This document shows positions 44,048 through 55,719 of a stretch of DNA of 64,000 nt, one piece after another. A program made the position numbers and the translations under genes. The DNA comes from Spectribacter hydrogenoxidans (GTDB lineage: Bacteria > Pseudomonadota > Gammaproteobacteria > Nevskiales > Salinisphaeraceae), in assembly GCF_031846275.1 (NCBI RefSeq), contig NZ_JAVRIB010000011.1, positions 56,391-120,390 of the forward strand. Reading direction: 5' to 3'. The notes beneath the pieces are model-generated. The model saw only the letters and a program-made list of their open reading frames with translations, searched no databases and had not been told where the DNA came from. Each line of letters starts with the position of its first letter. Positions within the stretch are counted from its first letter, which is position 1.

Positions 44048-44816
44048 GCAGCACCACCGGTGTGCCGGTGTCGGGATGCGGTATCACGCGGGTATCGGTA
44101 TCGAACAGGCGGTGCATAGTCTGCTGGGTGACGACCGCGGACGGCTCGCCTTCGGCCACTGCCTGCCCCTCCCGCAGTGCCAATAGGCGGTCGGCGTAGC
44201 GGGCGGCGAGGCTGATGTCGTGCTGCACCATGACGACCGCGACGCCCTGATCGGCGAAGCGCCGGACCTGACCCATCACCACTTGTTGATGGCCGATATC
44301 CAGCGCGGCCACCGGTTCGTCCAGCAGCAGCAGTCGGTCGGGTGCATCCTCGGCCCGCCAGATCTGGGCCAGCACCCTTGCCAACTGCACCCGCTGCTTT
44401 TCGCCGCCGGACAGGTGGGTATAACGCCGGGTCCGGAGATGTTCGATATCGGTAGCGTCGCAAGCGGCGTCCGCAATCCGGCCGTCGACCTTCGCCCCGG
44501 AGCGATGCGGACCGCGACCCAGCAGCACGACCTCGCGCACCGTGAAGGGAAAGCCCAGGGTCGAGAACTGGGGCAGCAGGGCCATGCCGCAGGCCCGTTC
44601 GCGCCCGGGCCAGTCGGCCAGCGCGCGGCCGGCGAACGCAACCTGGCCCTGCTGTGCGGGCAGATCGCCAACCGCGGCGTGGATCAGGCTGGTCTTGCCG
44701 GCGCCGTTGGGCCCGATCACCGCGACCAGCTCGCCGGCCGCCACGGCCAGCGAAATATTCGCCAGCAGCCGGCGTTCGCCGATGGCGACGGTCAGATTGC
44801 GGATGGACAGCGTCAT
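44040..44816 (-). CDS. btuD: Cobalamin ABC transporter ATP-binding protein BtuD-like
   Basis: 258 residues from the ATG at 44816, 8 bp after the permease stop. Walker A GPNGAGKTSL, Q-loop LLPQFSTLG, ABC signature LSGGEKQRVQLAR, Walker B RLLLLDEPVAALD and H-loop VMVQHDISLAARYAD are all present. It belongs to the FecE/HmuV/BtuD group. Placement between btuC and btuF under a cobalamin riboswitch supports B12 import over heme or siderophores. Confidence 0.88.
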   Translation of the reverse strand: MTLSIRNLTVAIGERRLLANISLAVAAGELVAVIGPNGAGKTSLIHAAVGDLPAQQGQVAFAGRALADWPGRERACGMALLPQFSTLGFPFTVREVVLLGRGPHRSGAKVDGRIADAACDATDIEHLRTRRYTHLSGGEKQRVQLARVLAQIWRAEDAPDRLLLLDEPVAALDIGHQQVVMGQVRRFADQGVAVVMVQHDISLAARYADRLLALREGQAVAEGEPSAVVTQQTMHRLFDTDTRVIPHPDTGTPVVLHG

Positions 44817-44823
44817 CCCGGTA

Positions 44824-45837
44824 TCAGGCCATGCCGTATTCGTGCCGATGGCGCAGCAGCGAGATGAAGAAGGGCGCGCCAAGCAGAGCGGTGAGCAGAC
44901 CCACGGGCAGCTCGGTCGGGGCGACCAGCGTACGGGCCAGGATATCCGCCCACAGCAGCAGTACCGCCCCGGCCATGGCCGAGGCCGGCAGCAGCCAGCG
45001 GTGGTCCGGCCCGATGAGCATGCGCACGATGTGCGGTACCACCAGGCCCACGAACGTGATCGCTCCGGCCACCGCCACGGATACGCCGACCCCCGCGGCG
45101 GTCATCAGAATCAGCCTCCGCTTGACCGCGTTCACCGGAATGCCCAGATGGCGGGCTTCGGATTCCCCCAGCAACAGGGCGTTCAGGGCCCTGGCCTGGG
45201 CCGGGAGCAATGTCAGAACCAGGGCGGCGATGACGCCCACAATGCCCACCCGCAACCAGTTGGCGCCTTCGAGCCCGCCCATTCGCCACAGGCTGATCCG
45301 GCGCAGCATCTCGTTACTGGCGTAGAACTCCAGCAGACCGCCGGCGCTACCGGCCAGGGCGGCGATGGCGATACCGGCCAGCAGCATGGTGGCCACCGAT
45401 GTGCCGCCGGGCCCGGTGGCCAGCCGGTAGACCAGCGCCACCGCGCCGGCCCCGCCGGCGAACGCGCCCAGCGAGATCAGCGACAGTCCGGCGATGCCCG
45501 CCAGCGTGCCGCTGAACACGATCATCAGACTGGCCCCGACCGAGGCGCCTGCCGTCACCCCGATCAGCGACGGATCGGCCAGCGGGTTCCGAAACAGCCC
45601 CTGCATGGCCGCGCCGCAGATCGCCAGCAGGGCGCCCACCAGTGCGGTGAGCAGCGCCCGCGGCAGGCGGATGGCCTCGACGATCATGGCGGTCTGGCTG
45701 TCGTCACCCGGCCCGATTCCGAGCAACGTGCGCAGGACACCGCCCGCTGGCAGCGATACCGCGCCCACCATGACCGCCGTCAGCAGGCTGACCGGCAGCA
45801 GCACCGCCAGCGTGACAGTCAGCCGCCGTGCATTCAT
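44824..45837 (-). CDS. btuC: Cobalamin ABC transporter permease BtuC-like (FecCD family)
   Basis: A 337-residue permease with about 10 helices. FecCD hallmarks are RLPRALLTALVGALLAICGA, MQGLFRNPLADPSLIGVTAG and GVGVSVAVAGAITFVGLVVP HIVR-type sequence before RMLIGPDHRWLLP. The gene overlaps the cobQ stop by 4 bp, so it is coupled to cobyric acid synthase. Together with BtuD and BtuF it forms the inner-membrane B12 importer. Confidence 0.88.
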   Translation of the reverse strand: MNARRLTVTLAVLLPVSLLTAVMVGAVSLPAGGVLRTLLGIGPGDDSQTAMIVEAIRLPRALLTALVGALLAICGAAMQGLFRNPLADPSLIGVTAGASVGASLMIVFSGTLAGIAGLSLISLGAFAGGAGAVALVYRLATGPGGTSVATMLLAGIAIAALAGSAGGLLEFYASNEMLRRISLWRMGGLEGANWLRVGIVGVIAALVLTLLPAQARALNALLLGESEARHLGIPVNAVKRRLILMTAAGVGVSVAVAGAITFVGLVVPHIVRMLIGPDHRWLLPASAMAGAVLLLWADILARTLVAPTELPVGLLTALLGAPFFISLLRHRHEYGMA

Positions 45838-47270
45838 GGCAGCCGGTCCAGGTCGATGGCAGCCTCGACCGCATCGGCCAGGCGTTCGAGTTCGGCTTCG
45901 CGGATGTCGTGCTGGGCGGCCGAGCCCGCCGCGGGCAGGCCGGCCCAGGCCAGCAGGGCATCGCAGCCTGTGGCAGTGTCGAACAGGCCGTGCAGATAGG
46001 TGCCAGCGATCTGTCCGTCGGCCGACACCGCGCCATCGGGTCCGTCAGCCAGCTGCAGGAACGGATTGGCCAGCGCCTCGCCCTCGGTATGGCCGCAGTG
46101 GATGCGATAGCCGCACACCGCGCCGCCGGCGACGAGTTCGCCGGTGACGTTCTGCAGGCGTTTTTCCTCGCCGAGCTCGGTCGCCATCGCCAGCAGCCCC
46201 AGTCCGGTGGTACTGCCGGCCTGGCCCTCGACGCCGCGCGGATCGGCCACGTGTCGTCCCAGCATCTGATAACCGCCGCAGATGCCCAGCAGCTTGCCGC
46301 CGTAGCGCAGATGGCGCCGGATCCGGGTCTCCCAGCCGTTGTCGCGCAGCCAGGTCAGGTCGGCACGCACGTTCTTGCTGCCGGGCAGGATGATGAGATC
46401 GGCCGGGCCGGGTTCGTCCCCGGGGCCGACCCATTGCAGATTTACCCCGGGATGCAGCCGCAGGGCGTCGAGATCCGTGTGATTGCTGATGCGCGGCAGC
46501 ACCGGCACCTGCACGTTCAGCGGCGCGTCCGACGTCAGGCGCTGCTCGCTGCTGATGGCGTCCTCGGCTTCGAGATGCAGCCCCTGCAGATAGGGCAGTA
46601 CGCCGAACACCGGCTTGCCGGTGCGGGCCTCGAGCCAGTCCAGGCCGGGCTGGAGCAGGGCGATGTCGCCGCGGAAGCGGTTGATCACGAACCCGATGAT
46701 CCGGTCGCGCTCGGAGGCCGATACCAGTTCCAGCGTGCCCACGATCTGCGCGAACACGCCGCCCTTGTCGATGTCGGCCACCAGCAGCACCGGGCAGTCC
46801 GCCGCCTCGGCGAAGCCCATGTTGGCGATGTCGTTGTCACGCAGGTTGATCTCGGCAGGGCTGCCGGCGCCTTCCACCAGTACCCGGTCGAACCGCTCGC
46901 GCAGACGCCGATGCGATTCGAGCACGGCGTTCATGGCGGTGCGCTTGTAGGCCTGATAACCGGCCGCCGACATGTCGCCGACCGGCCTGCCGTGGATGAT
47001 CACCTGGGCGTCGGTGTCGCTGGCCGGCTTGATCAGCACCGGGCTCATGTCGATGGTGGGTTCGACCCCGCAGGCCTGGGCCTGCACCGCCTGGGCCCGG
47101 GCGATTTCGCCGCCGTCGGCCGCCACCGCGCTGTTCAGCGCCATGTTCTGCGGCTTGAACGGGGCCACCGCGACCCCGCGCCGGCGCCAGGCCCGGCCCA
47201 GACCGGCCACCAGCGTGGATTTGCCCGCATCGCTGGCGGTGCCCTGCACCATGAGTGTGGTCGCGGTCAT
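45834..47270 (-). CDS. cobQ: Cobyric acid synthase
   Basis: 478 residues from the ATG at 47270. The dethiobiotin-synthetase-like N-terminus begins TLMVQGTASDAGKSTLVAGL. PFKPQNMALNSAVAADGGEI and CPVLLVADIDKGGVFAQIVG follow. The glutaminase domain has the nucleophile Cys in GICGGYQMLGR and GYRIHCGHTEG. It amidates the b, d, e and g carboxylates of adenosylcobyrinic acid diamide. The rest of the corrin pathway is not in the window, so the cell either has other clusters or salvages incomplete corrinoids. Confidence 0.92.
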   Translation of the reverse strand: MTATTLMVQGTASDAGKSTLVAGLGRAWRRRGVAVAPFKPQNMALNSAVAADGGEIARAQAVQAQACGVEPTIDMSPVLIKPASDTDAQVIIHGRPVGDMSAAGYQAYKRTAMNAVLESHRRLRERFDRVLVEGAGSPAEINLRDNDIANMGFAEAADCPVLLVADIDKGGVFAQIVGTLELVSASERDRIIGFVINRFRGDIALLQPGLDWLEARTGKPVFGVLPYLQGLHLEAEDAISSEQRLTSDAPLNVQVPVLPRISNHTDLDALRLHPGVNLQWVGPGDEPGPADLIILPGSKNVRADLTWLRDNGWETRIRRHLRYGGKLLGICGGYQMLGRHVADPRGVEGQAGSTTGLGLLAMATELGEEKRLQNVTGELVAGGAVCGYRIHCGHTEGEALANPFLQLADGPDGAVSADGQIAGTYLHGLFDTATGCDALLAWAGLPAAGSAAQHDIREAELERLADAVEAAIDLDRLP

Positions 47271-47286
47271 CCGGGATCGCGGCCGA

Positions 47287-47895
47287 TCAGTAGTCCACGC
47301 CGCGGCGGGCCTTGATGCCGCTGGCGAAGGCGTGCCGGACATCCTTTACCTCGGACACGGTATCGGCCAGTTCCCGCAGTTCGCGGCCGCCACCACGCCC
47401 GGTCACGACCACCGACTGTGCCGGCGGCCGGTTGGCGATCGCATCGAGGACCCGTGTGGCGTCGAGATAGTCGTAACCCAGCATGTAGGTCAGTTCATCC
47501 AGCACCACCAGATCATAGGCCGGATCGGCGAGCATCGGCTCGGCCAGGGCCCAGGTTGCCTGCGCGGCGGCAATGTCGCCGCTGCGATCCTGGGTGTCCC
47601 AGGTGAAGCCGGTCCCCATCTGGTGGAAATCCACCTGCGGGCAGTGCTGTTGCAGATATAACTCCTCGCCGGAAAGCTGCACGCCCTTGATGAACTGGAT
47701 CACGCCCACTCGCTGCCCGTAGCCGAGCGCCCGCATGACCATGCCGAAGGCGGAACTGGACTTGCCCTTGCCATTGCCGGTGAGCAGCACCAGCACGCCG
47801 CGCTCGGTATCGGCGGCTTCGATGCTGGCGTCCACCCGGGCCTTCTGTTTTTCCATCGCGGCATTGTGCCGGCGGGTTCTGTCGTCCGTGTCCAT
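47287..47895 (-). CDS. cobO: Corrinoid adenosyltransferase (CobA/CobO/BtuR type)
   Basis: 202 residues from the ATG at 47895, with AAGGTGG upstream. Walker A is LLTGNGKGKSSSAFGM, followed by the family sequences VIQFIKGVQLSGEE, DLVVLDELTYMLGYDYLD and VVVTGRGG. The enzyme adds the 5'-deoxyadenosyl group from ATP to cob(I)alamin or its precursors. It is the first gene of the unit behind the second riboswitch and lies 16 bp before cobQ. Confidence 0.92.
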   Translation of the reverse strand: MDTDDRTRRHNAAMEKQKARVDASIEAADTERGVLVLLTGNGKGKSSSAFGMVMRALGYGQRVGVIQFIKGVQLSGEELYLQQHCPQVDFHQMGTGFTWDTQDRSGDIAAAQATWALAEPMLADPAYDLVVLDELTYMLGYDYLDATRVLDAIANRPPAQSVVVTGRGGGRELRELADTVSEVKDVRHAFASGIKARRGVDY

Positions 47896-48044
47896 CGGGT
47901 CCACCTTGTCCGTCGTGTTGCCGGCGCACCGGTTGTGCACCGTTCAGGCGGGGAAGGCCGGGGACAGGTTGGCCGGGCGGGCAGGGGGCGCCCGGATACA
48001 GCCAGCCGGACCGCCGCCCACCGCAGCGCCAGAATCGATCATCA

Positions 48045-48240
48045 CAGGCCGGTCTCCGGGCTTGCGAGCGGCTGTTCGCCGGGGCCTGCGCCTTCCCGGG
48101 CCGTCGGGCCCAGTGGCGATTGCAGATGCCCGTCACTCGCCTACCGTTGCGGGGGCAGCGCCGGACTGGCTGCGGTCTCGATACCGCGACGCACCGGCTT
48201 CCCGTTTCACGCCGCCGCCATTGGCGGCAGCGCACCTGTA
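48045..48240 (-). ncRNA. Cobalamin riboswitch upstream of cobO-cobQ-btuCDF
   Basis: Read on the minus strand, the region carries CAGGTGCGCTGCCG, GTGAAACGGGAAGCCGGTG, CGGCGCTGCCCCCGCAACGG and the closing AAGCCCGGAGACCGGCCTG, the same conserved core as the riboswitch at 39322. A long GC-rich peripheral arm lies before the closing block. It is transcribed from the promoter at 48249-48277. Confidence 0.93.
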
Positions 48241-48248
48241 GGGCGCGA

Positions 48249-48277
48249 ACAGTAGGCGCGCTGCGTCACCGGGTCAA
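48249..48277 (-). promoter_or_regulatory. Sigma70 promoter of the cobO transcription unit
   Basis: On the minus strand TTGACC and TACTGT are separated by 17 bases and lie about 10 bp before the riboswitch. Confidence 0.65.
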
Positions 48278-48371
48278 CTTGGGGCGACCCCTCAAGACGG
48301 CCGGAACCGCCCGTCATGACCGGATCGGCGCCGCTTTTCCATTGCACCGGCCGTCAGCCGAATTTTTCGCC

Positions 48372-48393
48372 TATCCGCATAAGCGGATATAAT
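48372..48393 (+). promoter_or_regulatory. metH promoter -10 with overlapping palindromic operator
   Basis: A perfect -10 box TATAAT (48388-48393) is overlapped by the palindrome TATCCGCATAAGCGGATA (48372-48389; arms of 7 bp, ATAA centre). No good -35 is visible, so an activator may be required, or the site may be a repressor operator. The palindrome resembles sites I recall for SahR, an ArsR-family regulator of methionine-cycle genes; this match is from memory. Confidence 0.6.
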
Positions 48394-48424
48394 CCGATGG
48401 ATACGTTTCGACAGCAGAACAGTC

Positions 48425-49468
48425 ATGAGCGACGTCAAGGCGGCACTGGCCGAACGCATTCTGGTGATCGACGGTGCCATGGGCACCATGATCCAGAACC
48501 ACGATCCGGACGAGAACGACTACCGCGGCAAGCGATTTGCCGACTGGGACAGTGATCTCAAGGGCAACAACGATCTGCTCACCCTGTCCAAGCCGGACCT
48601 GATCCGGGATATCCACGCGCAGTATGCCGAGCAGGGCGCGGACATCATCACCACGAACACCTTCTCGGCCACTACCATCGCCCAGGCGGATTACTCGATG
48701 GAGTCGCTGGCGGCGGAAATGAACCAGGCCAGCGCCGCGCTTGCGCGCGAAGTGGCCGACGAATACAGCACCGCGGACCGGCCGCGCTGGGTTGCCGGGG
48801 TTATCGGGCCCACCAACAAGACCGCCTCGATATCGCCGGACGTGAATGACCCCGGCAAGCGAAACACCAGTTTCCTGGAGCTGGCCCAGGCGTACGGCGA
48901 AGCGACCGAGGCGCTGCTCGACAGCGGCGTCGACATCATCCTGATGGAGACCATCTTCGACACCCTCAATGCCAAGGCGGCGGTCTATGCCTTCCGCAAG
49001 CTCATGCGCGAGCGTGGCGAGGACGTGCCGCTGATGATCTCCGGCACCATCACGGACGCCTCCGGGCGCACATTGTCCGGCCAGACCACGGAAGCCTTCT
49101 ACAACTCGGTGGCCCACGGACGGCCGATGACCATGGGCCTGAACTGCGCCCTGGGGCCGGATGCGCTGCGCGAATACGTGGCCGAGCTGTCCCGCATCGC
49201 CACCTGCTATATCCACGCCTATCCGAACGCCGGTCTGCCCAACGAATTCGGCGAGTACGACCTGGCGCCGGACGAGATGGCCAAGCACATCGGCGAATGG
49301 GCCGAATCCGGTCTGCTCAACATCGCCGGCGGCTGCTGCGGCTCGACCCCCGAACACATCGGCGCCATCGCCGAAGCCGTGGCCGGCGCCACCCCGCGCC
49401 AGATACCGGACATCAAGCCGGCCATGCGGCTGTCGGGGCTGGAGCCTTTTACGATCTCGGCTGCCTGA
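48425..49468 (+). CDS. metH: Methionine synthase, homocysteine-binding module (MetH N-terminal part)
   Basis: A 347-residue polypeptide equal to the first module of MetH. It begins ERILVIDGAMGTMIQNHDP, has ADIITTNTFSATTIAQADY, and holds the zinc cysteines in GLNCALGPDAL and GGCCGSTPEHI. It ends at RLSGLEPFTIS, the exact linker that in E. coli MetH continues into the folate domain. The remaining modules are encoded as a separate gene at 49994, after a GxxExxY cassette. The module transfers the methyl group from methylcobalamin to homocysteine, so it must work in trans with the second polypeptide. Confidence 0.93.
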   Translation: MSDVKAALAERILVIDGAMGTMIQNHDPDENDYRGKRFADWDSDLKGNNDLLTLSKPDLIRDIHAQYAEQGADIITTNTFSATTIAQADYSMESLAAEMNQASAALAREVADEYSTADRPRWVAGVIGPTNKTASISPDVNDPGKRNTSFLELAQAYGEATEALLDSGVDIILMETIFDTLNAKAAVYAFRKLMRERGEDVPLMISGTITDASGRTLSGQTTEAFYNSVAHGRPMTMGLNCALGPDALREYVAELSRIATCYIHAYPNAGLPNEFGEYDLAPDEMAKHIGEWAESGLLNIAGGCCGSTPEHIGAIAEAVAGATPRQIPDIKPAMRLSGLEPFTISAA

Positions 49469-49481
49469 AGCTAGAAGAGGC

Positions 49482-49511
49482 AACCGCAGATTTCGCAGAT
49501 TGGCGCAGATT
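49482..49511 (+). repeat. Left terminal inverted repeat of the GxxExxY cassette
   Basis: Begins AACCGCAGATTTCGCAGATT and ends GGCGCAGATT; three CGCAGATT units separated by T and GG. Its reverse complement occurs at 49917-49946 with one mismatch. Confidence 0.9.
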
Positions 49512-49916
49512 GTTTTGGAGGAACGCAGGGACCCGCAGACATACGCGATTCTCGGTGCTGCCATGGAAGTGCACCGAGTCCTGGGGCCGGGCTTCCTGGA
49601 GGCTGTCTACCAGGAAGCCATGGCTCTGGAATTCGAGGCCCGTGATATTCCCTGTCAGCAAGAGTGCCGGCTCGACATTCGTTACAAGGGGCAACCGCTG
49701 GCGTGCTCGTACCGAGCCGACTTCATCTGCTACAACGAGGTCATTGTCGAGATCAAGGCAATTGAACGCATAACCCGGAACGAGCAGGCGCAGGTGATCA
49801 ACTATTTGCAGGCTACCGGCATTCGACGCGCACTGCTGATCAACTTCGGTGAGCCCAGCCTGCAATATAAACGCCTTGTCCTGTCGAGGCCGCGCCCTCC
49901 GGACGAGCGCACCTGA
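49500..49916 (+). CDS. GxxExxY family protein (PD-(D/E)XK nuclease-like)
   Basis: 138 residues if TTG at 49500 is the start; the ATG at 49563 would give 117 and cut an N-terminal helix. The motif GFLEAVY (GxxExxY) lies in HRVLGPGFLEAVYQEAM. A PD-(D/E)XK-like core follows as SYRADFICYNEVIVEIKAIE, with Asp and Glu-x-Lys in place. QAQVINYLQATGIRRALLINFG is the usual end of the domain. Family members are sporadic, of unproven function and often look mobile. Here the gene fills a cassette with inverted ends between the metH genes. Confidence 0.87.
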   Translation: MAQIVLEERRDPQTYAILGAAMEVHRVLGPGFLEAVYQEAMALEFEARDIPCQQECRLDIRYKGQPLACSYRADFICYNEVIVEIKAIERITRNEQAQVINYLQATGIRRALLINFGEPSLQYKRLVLSRPRPPDERT

Positions 49917-49946
49917 AATCTGCGTCAATCTGCGAAATCTGCGGTT
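49917..49946 (-). repeat. Right terminal inverted repeat of the GxxExxY cassette
   Basis: Reverse complement of the left repeat with a single difference (A for G at position 22 of the repeat). Its first base directly follows the TGA stop of the GxxExxY gene. Confidence 0.9.
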
Positions 49947-49993
49947 ACGCGTCTTTCCTGGAAATTCCCGAATCTTCGGATAAATAAAGTCTT

Positions 49994-52729
<2,736 letters not shown>

Positions 52730-52738
52730 GCGGCGGTT

Positions 52739-55507
52739 TCAGGCCGCCTCGATCTGGGCGGAAATCCGCTCGGTCTTGCGCAGGAACGCGGCGATGTCGC
52801 TGCCCGGCATGGGGCGGCCGAGCAGGTAGCCCTGCAGGGTGTCGCAGCCCAGGGACTTGAGCAGGCTCATCTGCTCGGCGTTTTCCACTCCCTCGGCCAC
52901 CACTTCCAGCTCCAGGTTGTGGGCCATGCCGATGATGGCGTTGACGATGGCGCAGTCGTTGCGATCCCGCAGGATGTCACGCACGAACTGCTTGTCGATC
53001 TTGAGTACGTCCACCGGGAACCGGTTCAGGTACGACAGGCTGGCGTAGCCGGTGCCGAAGTCATCGATGGCGATGCGCACGCCCAGGCGCCGCAGGCGGC
53101 CGAGGGTTTCGGCCGCAAGTGCCGGGCTGTCAATGAGTACGTTCTCGGTGACTTCCAGCGTCAGCATCGAAGCCGGCAGCCCGTGCTGCTTCAGACAGCC
53201 CAGGATCCGGTCGGCGAATCGCTCGGCCGCCAGTTCGCGTGGCGAGATATTCACACCGACGGGCAGATCGAAACCGATATCGGCTCGCAGCGCTGCGATT
53301 TCCCGGCAGGCGAGATGCGCTACCGCGTCGCCCAGTGCGATGATCAGGCCCGCGTCCTCGGCCAGGTCAATGAAGTCGATGGGTGATAGTTCGCCATGGG
53401 TAGGATGCTGCCAGCGCACCAGCGCCTCGAATCCGATCAGTGACGCCGTACTCAGCCGGAACTGGGGCTGGAACCGGAGGAATAGCTGGTCGCCCGCCGC
53501 CAGCGCCTCGCGCAGGTCGTTTTCCAGTTGAAGCTTGTCGCCGTCATCTTCGTCGGTCTGTGTCTGGCTGAACCAGACGTAGGTATCCGCCCTGGCCCGT
53601 TTGGCGTCGTACATCGCGGCATCGGCATGGCGAAGCAAGGTTTCCGGGTCGCGACCATGTTCCGGAAACAGGGCAATGCCGAGGCTGGCACGTGGATACA
53701 AACGCTCCCCGTCAATGATCAGCGGGCGTTCGATTGCCGCCAGAAGTTCTTCGGCCAGTCGGGCAACCTGCCTCGTGTCATGAACATCGGGCACCAGTAC
53801 CACGAACTCGTCCCCGCCCATACGTGCCACCAGGCCGTTCCCGTCCACAGCCTGTCGCAGCCGGCCGCCCACGCGCCGCAGGAGCACATCGCCGGCATGA
53901 TGGCCACGGGCATCGTTGATACGCTTGAGTCGGTCGAGGTCGATCATCATGACGGCGAGTCTGCCGTCGGCGGCGGCCTCGGCATCCCGGACTGCCTGCT
54001 CCAGCTGATCCTGCATCAAGCGACGGTTGGCAAGCCCGGTTAAGGGGTCGTGCAGGGCCAGATGCTGAATTCTCGACTCTGCCTTGCGACGTTCGGAAAT
54101 ATCCGCCACCAACGCGACGGCCTGTATCCCCTCGGCGGTATTCATCGCGTTGACGGCGATGCTGACGGGGAATACTCGCCCATAAGCGTCGACCGCGTCG
54201 GCTTCGAATCGGAGTGCATCACTACCCGGCCCGCCGCTGGCGAAGAAATCGTTCGCAATGGTGCGCAGCCGCTTGTGTTCGGCGGGTGGGAACAGCGTGA
54301 TCATGTCGATGCCCGCCAGGGTGGCCGCCGGGCGCTGAAAGATACGCTCCGCGCCGGCACTGAAACTGCTGATTCGATGGTCGCTGCCCACAGTAATGAT
54401 GCCGTCCACGGTGGCTTCCAGGATGGCGCGATGGCGCTTCTCCGAGTCCGCGTAGGCACGGCTGAGCCTGCCGGCCAGCTCGAATGCCTTGCGTTCAGAG
54501 CGCAGCAGATTCCAGACAATGGAGAAGATCAGCGCGGTCATCAGCAGCCCGGCGATCAATACCAGCCAGGGGGCACCGATCAGGTTATGGCCGAAGGCCG
54601 ATCGAGTATCGAGTGTGATCCGCCATTCGCGACCGGCGACAGTCATCGTCGTGGTGCGCGTCAACGCATTGCCAGTCGGGCCTTCGGGCAGGGAGTCGAA
54701 AAGCTCGCCTCCGCTTTCATCTACCACCCGGATGCGGAGATTATCGAATCGGGATCCCAGCAGGCTATGGAACAGATCCCCCATCCGGAAGACACCATAG
54801 ACAAATCCCGTCAGCGTGCGGTCGCTGGATCCGGATCGATCATTGCCCGCGGTCTCGTCCGCATAAACGGGCAGATACAGCAACGTGCCCGCCTGGATAT
54901 CATGGTCCAGCTCCTGGCGCAGCGTTACCGGGCCCGACAAGGTCGCGCGTCCGCTGTTCCAGGCGGTTTGCATGGCACTCGCGCGAGTGTCTTCCGACAG
55001 CATGTCGTAGCCGAGCGCCCGACGATTACGCTCGTCCAGCGGCGACAGGAACTGGATGGCGGTGTACAGGCTTCGTTCGGTGTCTCGGGGATGAACCTGG
55101 AAGTCGCTAAAGCCGTCGGCGCGTACGCGCCGCTCGAAAGCCGCGATCTCCGACGGCGCAAGAGCCCGGGCGAAACCCACGCCCTGAATGCCGGGGTAGG
55201 ATTCGCGCAGGGCGGCGCTTTCCATGAATGTATGCCAGGTCTGCCAGCTGACCTGCGGCATCAACTCGAATAGTGTGGCCGCGGTACGCAATCCCTGCGT
55301 GTAATCGACCATGCGGTCGTTGATCGTGGCTTTTACCTCAGCCACATGTCGATCAAAAATCCGGTTCTTTGCCGCCGTCTCCGCCCGATAACTGTTCCAG
55401 GCAGCGATACCGGTCAACCCCAGCATGACGAATACCAGCAGACCGGTTAGCCCGTAGCGAACTGAAGTTCGTCGGAGCAAGCCTGAAATCCGCCGTCTGA
55501 CAGTCAT
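52739..55507 (-). CDS. CHASE-PAS-GGDEF-EAL cyclic-di-GMP protein
   Basis: A 922-residue inner-membrane signalling protein. TM1 is at about 16-38 and TM2 at about 309-335, enclosing a periplasmic CHASE domain (YPGIQGVGFARALAPSEI). A PAS domain (~355-475, EATVDGIITVGSDHRISSFS) precedes a GGDEF domain with an intact RMGGDEF active site. An EAL domain then carries an intact EAL motif (GFEALVRWQHP), IDDFGTGYASL and DVLKIDKQFV. Both synthesis and hydrolysis of c-di-GMP are therefore possible. The gene converges on metH; a 7-bp inverted repeat at the junction may stop both. Confidence 0.92.
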   Translation of the reverse strand: MTVRRRISGLLRRTSVRYGLTGLLVFVMLGLTGIAAWNSYRAETAAKNRIFDRHVAEVKATINDRMVDYTQGLRTAATLFELMPQVSWQTWHTFMESAALRESYPGIQGVGFARALAPSEIAAFERRVRADGFSDFQVHPRDTERSLYTAIQFLSPLDERNRRALGYDMLSEDTRASAMQTAWNSGRATLSGPVTLRQELDHDIQAGTLLYLPVYADETAGNDRSGSSDRTLTGFVYGVFRMGDLFHSLLGSRFDNLRIRVVDESGGELFDSLPEGPTGNALTRTTTMTVAGREWRITLDTRSAFGHNLIGAPWLVLIAGLLMTALIFSIVWNLLRSERKAFELAGRLSRAYADSEKRHRAILEATVDGIITVGSDHRISSFSAGAERIFQRPAATLAGIDMITLFPPAEHKRLRTIANDFFASGGPGSDALRFEADAVDAYGRVFPVSIAVNAMNTAEGIQAVALVADISERRKAESRIQHLALHDPLTGLANRRLMQDQLEQAVRDAEAAADGRLAVMMIDLDRLKRINDARGHHAGDVLLRRVGGRLRQAVDGNGLVARMGGDEFVVLVPDVHDTRQVARLAEELLAAIERPLIIDGERLYPRASLGIALFPEHGRDPETLLRHADAAMYDAKRARADTYVWFSQTQTDEDDGDKLQLENDLREALAAGDQLFLRFQPQFRLSTASLIGFEALVRWQHPTHGELSPIDFIDLAEDAGLIIALGDAVAHLACREIAALRADIGFDLPVGVNISPRELAAERFADRILGCLKQHGLPASMLTLEVTENVLIDSPALAAETLGRLRRLGVRIAIDDFGTGYASLSYLNRFPVDVLKIDKQFVRDILRDRNDCAIVNAIIGMAHNLELEVVAEGVENAEQMSLLKSLGCDTLQGYLLGRPMPGSDIAAFLRKTERISAQIEAA

Positions 55508-55719
55508 GCCGCGCCCGGCTCACGTTCTGTTGAAGGTCAATGGTGCCACGCCTGTTATCGGCATGATGTCGTCCGCCCGCACGGAATTGCCCATATAACG
55601 TCTGCCAGGCCTTTCCGCGTGATCTTGATATCGATGCCCGGGGCCGATGAACGCCGGCCGGGCTTGCTGGCGTCTCGGTTGTGTGCCACCAGAACTATTA
55701 GGTTGCGCATCGAAAATCC

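Larger units (their letters stand above)
49482..49946 (+). mobile_element. GxxExxY cassette with 30-bp terminal inverted repeats, inserted between metH halves
   Basis: A 465-bp unit bounded by inverted repeats that match at 29 of 30 positions. Each repeat is built from three CGCAGATT octamers. The only gene inside is the GxxExxY gene, which ends one base before the right repeat. No transposase is encoded and no clear target duplication is seen (outer flanks AGAGGC and ACGCG). It lies at the linker between the homocysteine and folate modules of MetH. Confidence 0.8.

Noticed and set aside
44542..45999. Plus-strand open frame of 485 codons
   Set aside because: Antisense to btuC/btuD; composition is Gln/Arg/Gly-rich without any recognised domain.
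48241..48424. Cobalamin riboswitch controlling metH
   Set aside because: The conserved core reads only on the minus strand and belongs to cobO; the plus-strand leader of metH is short and lacks the core.
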